A DNA stretch of 64,000 bases from positions 1,321,501-1,385,500 of the forward strand of contig NC_087390.1 in the NCBI RefSeq assembly GCF_963675165.1, read 5' to 3'. Made by a program: the position numbers and the translations under genes. The notes beneath the pieces are model-generated. The model was not told the origin of the DNA. It ran no database searches and saw only the letters and a list, made by a program, of their open reading frames with translations. The first letter of the stretch is position 1. Each line of letters opens with the position of its first letter. This DNA is from Halichondria panicea. Taxonomy: Eukaryota; Porifera; Demospongiae; Suberitida; Halichondriidae. Shown here piece by piece: positions 11,336-21,866 of the stretch.

Positions 11336-12716
11336 GTTAAAAAGTGGTGAAAACTCGTAACTTCCTATATTCAGTCTACTCTATTGGATACAGCGTTGGA
11401 TTTGTCGTTGGTCCTAGTATAAGCAGTAACATCCAAAAGCCTATAGATCGGCAACTACTCTGTTGATACCAATTTCAATCCGACATTATACTTCTTAATA
11501 CTCATTCTGCAGGTGTTTCAGTAATATTTTCTAATGAGCAGTATCAATCCATTGGTTGGTTCAATGTAGCTTTTGGAGTTACATTGTTAATCTTGTTCTG
11601 TTTTCTCTTCCGTGGAGAGAGTAATGGAACAGAACTAATTGTCATGAGCTTTGTGTCTGCTCAAAAAACAACTCAAGTTCGACCAAGCCTGGACGCACTG
11701 CAAATATTCATAGCATTATACCAATGCAAGTGCATATCGAAAGCATTATAGCCATACAGAGCATTATAATTATACGAGACTCAGTCAAAATCTGTGCAAT
11801 AATTGAAAACACACACAATTGCACTGTCAATCCTATGTCATGCAGAGCCTATAATTATACTAATTTCTAGCAATATTTGTTCATTGTAAGTATGCACTTG
11901 CTATCGTTCGTACAAATACTGAAATGGGCATATTTTGAGGCCATAATGAATCCAATTCTAAGTGATTCATTTGGGTTCTCTCTGAACACATCTTCCTACG
12001 TCTTCTTGGGGGTGGCTATCTCAAGCATTCTAGGCTCCATCTTACTGTAAGTAATTAACTTGTTGTCAACTAAGATGCTCAATGTAAACAGGTACTAATT
12101 TAGCGAATTTTAACGAAATTGTAATTAAAGCTAAATTGTATATGCGCTGAATCAGACTAACTATCTTTTTTCTAATGAAAATGTGCTTTTGAGAGTTATG
12201 CTAAACCTGACTCCAATCAACACTAAAAATCATTCTTTTGTGCTAATGAATTTGCATAACAATCCATAATAAATCAATATTCTATATGCTTCTCTACAGG
12301 GTCTTGTTACAAAGAATCAATATCAGTACACAGATGGGAGCTTTCGTTGGTATTTCAATGACAATTGCAGGATATTTCTTGGTAACAGATTGGCAGGCCA
12401 TACCTTATGATCCATGCACTGAGTACAGTCCATCCACCATCCGGATCGCTTTCAAAACAACCACTCAAGTCTACGAAAACATTTAGCTTTGGATAATACT
12501 CCCCCAAGTTGGCCTACTCTCTTAAATAATCGTGCACACATGGATGTTGAGTTGGATTTTGGCGATCGAACGTACACAGAAATTGCTTACCACTTTAATT
12601 TCAGCTGCTACGTTGATGAATTTTGCCCATTTTGCACCGAGAAATCTACTAGCAAGCACCGGTGTTTGTCGTTTGTAATTGAAGGTGAAAACGAATCCTC
12701 AGAACAGGTGCTCGAT

Positions 12717-13786
12717 TAGCCTCGACTCCAGCCCCTTGAATAGTGGGCCTGGTATTTACTGTTGGCGCGTGGGTGGACAATTAATTTATTATTTACCGTA
12801 TTTTATCTCATTGAACGTTAAAACAGTTATTGTGATAAAGAACAGAAAAAGAAGAGGCTACCTCTCTGTATATACTGTAGACAGAGACAGCTAAGTAAAA
12901 CATCAGCTCTGTAGATTTATTCATTAACTTGAGGCTCGGATCAGATACACACTCAGGCGACAAGTTAATCTCATAAGAAATTAGTTAAACCTGTGGGTAA
13001 AAAAATTAATAAATGTGGATAAGTACAGTGGCTGTGACGTAACATAATGTGAGGACTACTTATTGATTTACACAATAGATTTACCATTGAAAGCACTATC
13101 CATTAATACACACTCAAGCAACAAGTCCCTCGGATCGGATACACATAAGTCCCTCGGATTGTAAACACATTCAGGCCACACAGTTCTCGATCGGATCAGA
13201 TACCACGTACTTACTCTGTGACCAATTTTCGGCAAATGTCACAACAATACTTCCTTCCAGAGAGAATGGCACTGGACGTCGAACAGACACACCAACACTT
13301 TGAAGATGGCTTCACTCAGAGAAACAAGAAGAGAAATCACCATCACAACACTTCTTTCAGAGAGAGGTGCACTGGTCCTGTCAAGCTTCACATCAATCAA
13401 GAAAGGGAGTGTCTGGAAAGCAGATGGACTTGCTCTGGGACTTGCCATAGCCGGTCTGTACGGTACCCACATAAACACCAGCGTACAGACACTTCAACGC
13501 CTCCAACTGCTTGTCTCTCAAGACTAGACCTGGTTTTCCAACACAGGATAACGCGTACACGAGAGCAGAAGAGAAGGCAGCAGCCATTACACAGCTTGGA
13601 CTAGATTTCTTTTTTCAATGACATCATTATAAATGAAACAGATATCAATGTTTTACAAACTAATGCGGAATAAGAATACTGATAAATATACTGCAATTTA
13701 CGATTACCCAGATTCTGGGTAATTCTGGCGCATGCGTAAACAGTGTATACCAGGCCGTCTTTCTCAGCGGCTTGGAATCGAGGCTA
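12717..13786. mobile_element. 1,070-bp TIR element with perfect 9-bp target duplication (TAGCCTCG family)
   Basis: Begins TAGCCTCGACTCCAGCCCC and ends with the inverted TAGCCTCGATTCC motif. Flanked by GTGCTCGAT at 12,708-12,716 and again at 13,787-13,795. Copy A' has the uninterrupted exon with one GTGCTCGAT (about 57,519-57,527), so this is a direct empty-site demonstration of a 9-bp duplication. The internal open frames are short and I recognise no transposase, so it is called non-autonomous. Confidence 0.95.
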
Positions 13787-14533
13787 GTGCTCGATGTGTT
13801 TTCCTGTTCTTTAGCTCTTCCTTTACAAAATATTTGCCTCAGTATTTCTCATCATCAATCAACTGATTCTGAGGAAGTTGAAAATTTAAACGGAAATCAT
13901 TTTGTATAGCCGGCATTCAAAGCTTATTGGTACTCCCTCAAGATGTGTACTCCACTGCAAGCAATGCCTGTATAAATGCCAATGTATCAATTAGTGGAGA
14001 GTGTCATTGGATACCGTTGTCAAGTGGTGAGGAATGTGTGGATTGTCCTCCTATCTGCAGAGGAAAGCAACGGACACTACTGCTACCATTGTATCTGATA
14101 GGGATGGTGCTATTGATAGGAAGCTATACCCTCTTGTCTGGGTGAATTTGGTGGCCATAGCTAACAACCAGAGTCCTGAAAGTGTTCGAGTGAGTGTATA
14201 ATCATGCACATATAACCATGAATGGTTCTTATGCCTATATATAATAAATTAATTGATCTTTCTTTCATATTATATGTATAGGGTATTGTGATAGGAGGTA
14301 TCAATGCAGCAAATGGACTTGCTGAGAGTATCAGCGTAAGAGATACAATGCCATTAGCCCAGAGTAATCATGCATATATAATTATACCAACATATTTTCG
14401 CGGGGTATTAATTTCTGTGTGAATGAGAGTAAACTTGTACTCCCGGATAATTGGAAAATGCTCATTGAAACCAAATGCAAGTAATTAAAAATGCTATGAA
14501 ATACAACTTTAATATATACCAACAAAATAACTA

Positions 14534-14965
14534 CAGTAGACTCTCGTTAATCCGGCCACCCTTGGGACCATGCAGCTTGGCCGGAATAGCGAGGTGGCCG
14601 TACTTCAGATAATTAGCCGCGGCTTAAAAACGAGCTTACCTCGAATCTAATCACTGATTTGCAGTTCTTGTCTCGAGGATAATGAAAGATAATAATCATT
14701 CTGCTCTCTATTTAAGTGTAATCCAATTTTATTTACTAAACCACACCCAAAATATCATATCCGGCCGTAATACACATAATTATAAAATTACATTGAAAAC
14801 GTTATTTGGGACAGCCAGCACTGGCCGGTAAACGGAATAGCGAGTGGCCGTACTTCAGGGTGAGTTTTGTGCAGTAAACATAGAGGTAGCATTCCGTGCC
14901 AAACCAAATGGCCGGTATATCGAGGTGGCCGTACTTCAGAGAGCCGGAATAGCGAGAGTCTACTG
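14534..14965. mobile_element. 432-bp pogo/Tigger-like MITE
   Basis: Inverted ends CAGTAGACTCTCG with an adjoining ATCCGGCC motif, flanked by TA on both sides (14,532-14,533 and 14,966-14,967). Internal copies of the CCGGxxATAGCGAGGTGGCC motif repeat several times. The terminal sequence resembles Tigger-type MITEs (family knowledge). It sits in intron 6 of the MFS pseudogene. A partial relative is at about 26,337-26,380. Confidence 0.8.
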
Positions 14966-15680
14966 TATACCTGTGTACATGTTACATGCATGATGGTTTT
15001 GTCTTTTGCAGTCGATTTGCTCATGAAAAGACGATGAAAAGAACTTTCGTGCCGGGCCGTCTATTCTGTTTGCTCTGCTACATATACCATTTCTCATAGA
15101 AATCATCGTATTGTACAAACCCTTAGGACCTTGAGGCTTCATATAAGCTCACTGAATATAGATCCACTCTGCTCAAAGAACAATCGTCTGGGAAAGAGTG
15201 CGATTGTCTTTGATGATTGTCCTTGATTTATATACCATTGAAATGATGTAGATGTTTTGTAGAGGTATAGTGAGTATTCTGCATTGACACTATTGTAATG
15301 GAGGTATGCTTTTATGCTAGCGGGGCCCGGAATGTGAGAAGTGTAGTAACTTGCAAGAGTCTCTTCAGAGTCACCGACAACCTAGTTTTCCATCGGCTAA
15401 ACGTTAGGGGAATGCGATTGTTGTGCAAACGCCTCTTGGCATGTTTTACTTTTTATAGAGGAGATACTTTAGGTACTGTTACAAAATAATTATACCGAGT
15501 GTTATACTTATCACAATGATGTAATAATTATTGAATTTGGGGAACTTTAAGCAAAACACCAGTTAGTTCCATAGACAACCTTTTTCTACTTTCACTCAAT
15601 AAGACGATCTTTCCCCATGTCGTGGTGTAGATGAATTACATGTAGTTCATCTACAAAAAGTGTGAGGACACTAAGTGTTC

Positions 15681-15778
15681 TAGCCTCGATCCCAGGCCGA
15701 GTTTTCGCTTTTATAACGGTTAGGCAAACAACTGCCTAACCGTTATAAAAGCGAAAACTCCGCCTGGGATAGAGGCTA
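15681..15778. mobile_element. 98-bp near-perfect hairpin element with 9-bp target duplication (TAGCCTCG family)
   Basis: Two arms of about 45 bp start TAGCCTCGATCCCAGGCCG and fold back around a few bases. Flanked by TAAGTGTTC at 15,672-15,680 and 15,779-15,787. The arm sequence is the terminus of the larger element at 19,458-20,522, so this appears to be a collapsed derivative. Confidence 0.93.
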
Positions 15779-15848
15779 TAAGTGTTCATGCATATTATAG
15801 CATACTAGCAGACAGATTTAGAAATTGAATTTACCCTCTTGGTTTAAG

Positions 15849-16713
15849 CATAGATACACGAAAGAAAGGGATAGGCAACACCCAGCATTTCCGTTGGGAT
15901 GGCGAGTTGCTAAAAAGGGGCGTGTAATGAGCAAAAAGGGGTGTGTGCACTCAAAATGTCAGTAAAGATATTAATAGTTTGTAGTATTATAGCAAACTGT
16001 GCTCTTGAGGAGACACCAGATACACTTAGACATAGGCTATTAATCTTTTAGAGCTACTATATGCAAAGTGATGAGAAAGTGAGCTCCAAAGGGGGTGTCA
16101 GTACACTCTACAAACCATAACAGGTCTGTTCCCAAGTCCTTCAAATGCCATCTCTTCGATCACACAATACAGATAAAGATACTTGTGTTCCACTTTCTAA
16201 TACCTAAACTGTGTCTTAGAACACTTCAAACTAGATTACCATGTACAGTAAGAGCAGGAGAGGTACGCAAACTTTCTGGACTTCGGACAAACGTTTCATG
16301 GTGCTGCTACGACTTCACTGCATTAAGAGCTGGAAAATATGTTTTGTTCCATGCAGTTATAAACACACTTTAATTCTGTGAAACGTACATGTTATAAAAT
16401 TATTTCATATTGGAGATATAGGTACATAAACTGACAAATCGGTGTTTTTTCACACAAATCAAGCTGAATAAAAGAAAGCTCGGCACTAACATAGCAGCTG
16501 TAGCTATCAGTAGTGCTGGGTGTATGTGTGCATGATGCATGATTGCTTTGAATTTCTCTTTTAGGCCCCCTACGAGAAAAATAAGCAGATATAGGGATCA
16601 TTGTGTACTTTCTTGAGCGCAACTCGCCTCCAACCAGAGGGTGTGACATCACACACTGCATTTACCTAGCATCACGTGGGGCGTTGCCTATTCCTTTCTT
16701 TCGTGTATCTATG
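15849..16713. mobile_element. 865-bp TIR element with 7-8 bp target duplication
   Basis: Inverted ends CATAGATACACGAAAGAAAG, flanked by GTTTAAG (15,842-15,848 and 16,714-16,720; 8 bp if the ambiguous G is counted). The uninterrupted version of the flanking sequence is present at about 18,309-18,325, so the insertion hit a duplicated piece of exon B of the reticulon-like gene. No coding sequence recognised. An 8-bp duplication would fit hAT elements (inference). Confidence 0.85.
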
Positions 16714-16799
16714 GTTTAAGGCTCTGCATCAGTGCACTCTCTAGTCTCGGAGCCACACCCACACTTTTCATGCTATGCATGAAAAATATTTCTTAGTGT

Positions 16800-18250
16800 C
16801 CTCACACACTTTTTGTAGATGAGCTACACGTAATGCCATTAGTCAATTTTGAGCATAGAGATCCAAATTATATATCTGCATGTTTATCCGAAGTCAGTAA
16901 TGATCTACATGAAGCCTAGGTTAGGGTGTGTATAATTTTATAAGCTAATTCCGCTCTGTTTGCAGACCTGGAGAGTTTCCACCCTTTGAGGTGATATGTG
17001 TGTGGCTGGCGGAGGCTGTCATGTGGGTGGACAACATCTGGCTAGCCCTACGTCACTGGAGTCTTCACGAGCCTATCTTTGTGAGTCAAGACTCCTAAGG
17101 CCACGGGTATAGTAGTCTGTTGGTTGGTTTGTTTTTCAGTGGCGGATCCAGAGAACCCATGGAACCCCCTTTCACACAAGAACACACTGGAGATCAACTT
17201 ACCAAGCTAGCAACTCAGCTTGAATGATCGTGATCTGTAGTTAACTGTCATAGCACAGAAACTGAGGAACAATAAAACTAAACCAGACTGGAGGCATGCT
17301 GAAACATTAGAGAACAGGGTTTTAGTGGCACATAGATATCTATGCACTGACACTGTGAAAGCCTGGAGTATGGCTCCTGCATGGATCCCAGAGTCAGCTA
17401 ACAGGGCCAGGGAAAACAAACAAGTCACAATTCTAGCTGTAGTGACCCTGTTCCATTGTTCTTGGTACGGGATCAACTCAGCTGTAAATACGTAGGGTAT
17501 CTCGAATAAAGGCCGCGTGTAGTTTGCTAGCTGCCACGTGCAAGTTCAATTAGCTTTTGCTAGCTTTTATAGACAATGACACTTTTACATCGAAATCTAC
17601 CACTATTTAAAGCAAGATATTGTTGTGTGAAGGCTATCTATGCTCCAAACGCAGCGCTATGGCATCCAGGTGAGTAGAGATACTCATGACAAACAAACAA
17701 ACACAGTGGCGGATCCAGGAATGTTGAGAGGGAGTTCCAAAACAGCTAAAAAAAAAAAAAAAATTCCTAAGCAATGAGCATGCGCATTAGAGAGCCCTGC
17801 CCACATATCAATTTTATGGAATCAGCCTAGTAACTACAAATGGTGATCATTCAAGCTGAGTTGCTAGCTTGGTAAGTTGATCTCCAGTGTGTTCTTGTGT
17901 GAAAGGGGGTTCCATGGGTTCTCTGGCTCCGCCACTGAAACAGACAAACAAACTCACCAACAGACTACTATACCTGTGGCCTTAGGAGTCTTGACTCACA
18001 AAGATAGGCTCGTGAAGACTCCAGTGACGTAGGGCTAGCCAGATGTTGTCCACCCACATGACAGCCTCCGCCACCCACACACATATCACCTCAAAGGGTG
18101 GAAACTCTCCAGGTCTGCAAATAGAGCGGAATTAGCTTATAAAATTATACACACACAACCCTAGGCTCATGTAGATCATTATTGACTTCAAATTCTTAAT
18201 TTGGATACCATGCTCAAAATTGACTACATGTACAAAAAGTGTGTGAGGAC
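16800..18250. repeat. Large inverted repeat carrying duplicated exon C of the reticulon-like gene
   Basis: The arm at about 16,800-17,229 is an inverted copy of about 17,845-18,250, with a 600-bp centre. Both arms contain the 115-bp exon C with its splice sites: plus strand 16,966-17,080, minus strand 18,000-18,114. The minus copy continues the gene from exons A and B; the plus copy points the opposite way and has no exon A. Sequence next to the outer end of the left arm also repeats the 3' part of exon B. Confidence 0.85.
16966..17080 (+). pseudogene. Orphan inverted copy of exon C (reticulon-like)
   Basis: A 115-bp open exon with intact acceptor (TGCAG before it) and donor (GTGAGTC after it), encoding PGEFPPFEVICVWLAEAVMW and onward. 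It differs slightly from the minus-strand copy (WLAE here, WVAE there). With no compatible upstream exon on the plus strand, it is probably a duplicated remnant. Confidence 0.65.
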
Positions 18251-18982
18251 ACTAAGCAATATTTTTCATGCATAGCATACTAGCAGACAGATTTAGAAAT
18301 TGAATTTACCCTCTTGGTTTAAGGCTCTGCATCAGTGCACTCTCTAGTCTCGGAGCCACACCCACACTTTCCTGACGCCCCCCTCGCCTCTCGGCAGTGT
18401 TGCCATCGTTACCACTGTGGAATCCATCCTTGGATGCGGCCCTCCATAGCACGTCGCCTAGCAACCCCCAGAAGATAAAGTTGCCAGTAGCAGTAATCAG
18501 AGTAGAAGATGACTTGACATAAAGGCTGAAAAGTACGATAACAAGATTTAGACAGTACAGTATTACACAGCTTAACCTATCTGTAGCCCAGTACCTTTAA
18601 GTATACAAGGGAGGTCAATTACAGTAACACCAAGGGCGTATAAAAGAAGAAGGGCATGCAAGTGACTATCTGCCCTCTCTTTTTTTACATGCCCTTGGTA
18701 ACACTATGGAGTGTGGACACTACCCACACGGACAAGGTAGTGGGACATACTTCTGTGTCGAGTACCCCACTCCACATGTGCTTACACAAACATCCAATGT
18801 ACGACAATGTAGAGCAGAGCTGACGCAATCGGTTTCTTCCACACAAGGACTTCTTGAGCTAGCTCTATAGCACCTTTGTACGGTCTAAGGTATCCATAAG
18901 TTTGTAGATATATTCTTTCAAGCTTTTCTTGAGCGAATATCGCCTGGTGAGCAGGAGAAGAGGAGATACTCTGAGTTGCCAT
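18000..18982 (-). CDS. Reticulon-homology protein resembling RETREG/FAM134 or ARL6IP1 (3' end missing)
   Basis: Minus-strand gene with three exons joined in phase: A 18,786-18,982, B 18,310-18,525, C 18,000-18,114. Exon A has the ATG and encodes about 65 residues ending in LAQEVLVWKKPIASALLYIV, which resembles the opening 'VLxWexP...sLL' of reticulon-homology domains. Exon B continues with a hydrophobic hairpin (LITATGNFIFWGLLGDVLW) and a charged linker. Exon C encodes PPFEVICVWVAEAVMWVDN, like the second half of such domains. Known relatives bend ER membranes and act in ER-phagy (family knowledge). I found no convincing exon after C, because the locus folds into an inverted repeat there, so it is partial or truncated. 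GTG could start it at 19,018, but the ATG at 18,982 is preferred. Confidence 0.55.
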
Positions 18983-19061
18983 TGGGTACAGGTTTAGTGG
19001 AAGTTTAGTGTGCCACACCTACTTTTTCAGGTCAAGGTCGTCATTAGATGGAACGGTTGTC

Positions 19062-19092
19062 TAGCCTCGAGACCGGACTGGTGTCGAGGCTA
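19062..19092. mobile_element. 31-bp mini element with perfect 9-bp target duplication (TAGCCTCG family)
   Basis: Only the two inverted ends remain (TAGCCTCGAGACC and its complement). Flanked by ACGGTTGTC at 19,053-19,061 and 19,093-19,101. It lies about 80 bp upstream of the ATG of the reticulon-like gene, in its promoter or 5' UTR. Confidence 0.92.
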
Positions 19093-19139
19093 ACGGTTGT
19101 CGCTAAGCCCTGGCCTCGATTGAAACATTTACGCACTGT

Positions 19140-19192
19140 TACCCTCGACTCCAGCCCTTCGCTTTACCCTGCGGCCTGGAATCGAGGCTAGC
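19140..19192. mobile_element. About 52-bp degraded mini element, TAGCCTCG family
   Basis: Left end TACCCTCGACTCCAGCCC, right end the inverted GGCCTGGAATCGAGGCTA. The flanking 9-mers match poorly, so no target duplication is claimed. Confidence 0.6.
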
Positions 19193-19457
19193 TGGCTGTA
19201 AATCCTAGCCTTGAGTATTCGAAAACGATTATTCATATTTTTGACAGTATAACCGTTGTAATTTGTCGTGCGGATTTGAACTTATCTACGTCGTTATGTT
19301 ATGCAACACTTATTGCATAACAACGTGATCAAAAGGAATTTTATTAAAGTTTATAGCAGTGACGACATGGTTTGTGCAGACTTTGTTTTCGGGATGTCAG
19401 GCTTGGCCGCATTTCATTCAACACGCGTGGAGATACATCAATGATAATTAACTCTAT

Positions 19458-20522
19458 TAGCCTCGATCCCAGGCCGAGTTTTCGCTTTTATAACGGTTAG
19501 GCGAACAACTAGGCCTGGTACTAGTTGTCTGCGCATGCGTCAGTCGTTCGTCAGATTCTGACGAATGGATATTCTCGTTCACTTTCGTGACATTTATATT
19601 CGTGTACTATCGTGTACTAGAAGTCAGTTCCCGTTTTATCATTATTGGAATCGATTGGAATGGCTCTTAGCTGAAGCTTCTCTCTTCTCTGAAGCTTATT
19701 CTGAAGACTGAACAACAAGGGAAGAGGTATAAAGCTTTGTCAAGCTTGTTAAGGTCAGATATTTTTGTGTGGGCCCTATGGCTATGCTATCAAGTCTTGT
19801 TCATGTTTGGCAACTATATAGTTTCATCATTAATATGGTGGATCAAGTGAAGAGTGTGAGCTAGAGAACTTGGTGCTGCCATCATCAGCTCGTCGACAAT
19901 GACACTATAACCTGTTTAATACGAGAAATTTAATATGTGTAGATCTACACGTATTTAGAATGTCTACTTCTCTGTACAGGAGCAATGGCTTATCCAGCTA
20001 TCCCAACAGTGCTCCTCTTGGCTATACTAACGGACGAGACTGGACAGTTTGAGGTAAGGGTTTAACCGTCTTTGGTTTCTTTTAATATTGTCCTATACTC
20101 ACAGGACTGGAGTATGATCTGCTCATTCGAGCGTTGCTGGGTAGCTCAGAGACATCAAGAGAATCTACGTTTTCTCAAGCAAAATTTAACTGAGTTACGA
20201 GTTGGGGCCTAGAATCAGAGAAGTCCAGCAGCCTGCTTGAAACGTAATTTGAAGGCATTCAATCATCCTGAAGTTTCCCTGGGTCACTGTAATCGTGCTG
20301 TAGCACAACTGGCAACTCCCTAGGCCTTTGTGAAGCAGCTCCCTATGTGCATCTTTTGTGTACTCACTCTGTGCATTTTCTGTGTAAAAATTTCGAAATG
20401 TTTTTGCCGACCACAAATACAAATGTATACAATGAAAATTTGACGCATGCGCAGACCAGACAACTAGTACCAGGCCTAGTTGTTCGCCTAACCGTTATAA
20501 AAGCGAAAACTCGGCCTGGGAC
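19458..20522. mobile_element. About 1.07-kb TIR element, TAGCCTCG family, right end truncated
   Basis: Left arm starts TAGCCTCGATCCCAGGCCG and runs about 100 bp; an inverted copy occupies about 20,430-20,522. The last bases of the right end are replaced by the next element at about 20,524, so no target duplication can be read. It is the apparent parent of the 98-bp and 85-bp hairpins. No recognisable transposase inside. Confidence 0.85.
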
Positions 20523-20523
20523 A

Positions 20524-21561
20524 GGTGTACCGGAGTCATAAAATTTTAGGCCCCCATGAGATTGGGCCCCCCCGGACCTAGAATTTTAACATTTTAGGCC
20601 CCCTCTTAAAATTTTAGGCCCCCCATTAACAGCGCAACAGCGGTAACATTATGTGACAGTGCATTCTCAAAATACACCAATACAGTCTTCTATGGTCTTC
20701 ACAGTCTATGCAGTGCCAGTTACTGAATGCAGCTCTCCTCACACACACACATTTCATGCATGTACAGTAGTATACCACTGGTCTCACAGCTATCACACTG
20801 CACCGTGTCATTCTATGAATCAGGCCTCATGCAGCACGAAGCACATAGGTGCCAACTGTCCCGAATTGGTCAGGACTGTCCAAGATTACCCTTGTCCCGA
20901 AAGGAAACTGCTATTGTGATTCCACCATGATACAACAGTTTCTCTCTTGACTTCTATCTGTGATTCCACATTACTTGAGAGCTGAGCCAGTGATGCTATT
21001 GGAGCATCCCCATAACAATTTACATCTTCTATGTATAGGAAAACATGGAGGAAGATATGAATTGTTGTCTTTGCACTGAAATTGTGTGTTTTATACTTTT
21101 TTGTCCTGAAATTTGGCTGAGAAAGTAAGCACGAAGTTGCAAATATGGCGATAGCTATGCAACAACATCGATTGTCTTACAGGCAGATCCAACATTGCAG
21201 AGCTGCATCAATTTGAAAGCATAAAACTCTTATAGGTAAAGCATGAGTAACTTGAAAGGTAAATCTTCCTTCACTTTGAATTCCATGATAGAATAATAAT
21301 GCAAACATTTTTGCTACTTTGATACAGAGTCTTTGCATGCATGCAGTCTGCTTTGCTTTGTCAACTAATAGAGCTAACCTTACCATATTTCTTTGACTTC
21401 GTTCTATCGTGCAGAAAGGATAGCAGAAGAGGGGGGGCCTAATCTCACAGTGGGGGCCTAGAATGTTAACATTTTGGACCCCTGGGGGGCCTAAACTGTT
21501 AACATTCTAGGCCCGGGGGGCCTAAACATGGGGGGGTCCAAAATTTTATGACCGAGTCACC
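20524..21561. mobile_element. About 1.04-kb element with GGCCCCC-rich inverted ends
   Basis: The ends share GTCATAAAATTTT followed by several spaced copies of ATTTTAGGCCCCC-like motifs, inverted at the two ends. The middle (about 20,640-21,400) has only short frames. It has interrupted the right end of the preceding TAGCCTCG element. I do not know the family. Confidence 0.65.
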
Positions 21562-21728
21562 AGATGGTTCTCTTCCTCCCACGCTTACAATGAGAACCGG
21601 CAGCTAGACTAGTGTATCCCTATAGTTTGCTAGTGATACGTGATTATTATAGCACACTTGAGTCTATCACCTGACTGCTTTTAGATAAGCTGATTGATTG
21701 GATATCATGACAGAGTTGTGACATGCAG

Positions 21729-21738
21729 TATATAAAGG
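21729..21738 (+). promoter_or_regulatory. TATA box candidate for the CARD-GTPase gene
   Basis: TATATAAAGG lies 129 bp upstream of the ATG at 21,867, the only strong TATA-like match close to this start. The transcription start itself cannot be placed. Confidence 0.5.
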
Positions 21739-21866
21739 CTGCATTTAGGCATAAAAACTCATTATTATTGATTATTTAATTTTGCAACAAACTCAGTGGA
21801 CAGTTTCATTCTGTTTCTTATTTTGTCATTCTTACTTTGTCCAGTAGCTATACAGTGAAAAGAATC

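Larger units (their letters stand above)
1..14480 (+). repeat. Segmental duplication, copy A (partner 47,141-58,205)
   Basis: The first base of the window already matches 47,141, and near-identity continues to about 14,480, where the partner copy ends in unrelated sequence at 58,205. Differences are single bases, small indels and three large insertions found only here (5,558-6,927; 7,312-8,543; 12,717-13,786). The left border lies outside the window, so the true unit may be longer. The two copies are in direct orientation with start points about 47.1 kb apart. Confidence 0.95.
11336..15200 (+). pseudogene. MFSD8-like pseudogene, fused to the POT fragment and split by a transposon
   Basis: Starts inside exon 2 (KVVKTRNFLYSVYSIG), then has recognisable exons 3 (about 11,514-11,630), 4 (about 11,895-12,048), 5 (12,299 to about 14,190), 6 (about 14,282-14,335) and 7 (from about 15,012). 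Exon 1 and the first part of exon 2 are missing. Exon 5 contains the 1,070-bp insertion at 12,717-13,786 and has in-frame stops. A 2-bp insertion near 13,904 and a 1-bp loss at the start of exon 7 shift the frame. Intron 6 carries a pogo-like element. This is a second, older MFS paralogue. Confidence 0.85.

Noticed and set aside
13218-13604. 128-codon frame inside the 12,717-13,786 element
   Set aside because: Overlapping open frames exist on both strands, it has no recognisable transposase motif, and composition looks non-coding.
17207-17476. 89-codon minus frame as a possible next exon of the reticulon-like gene
   Set aside because: The same sequence recurs in the dispersed repeats at about 29,340-29,640 and 60,700-60,960, and the frame is not kept there.
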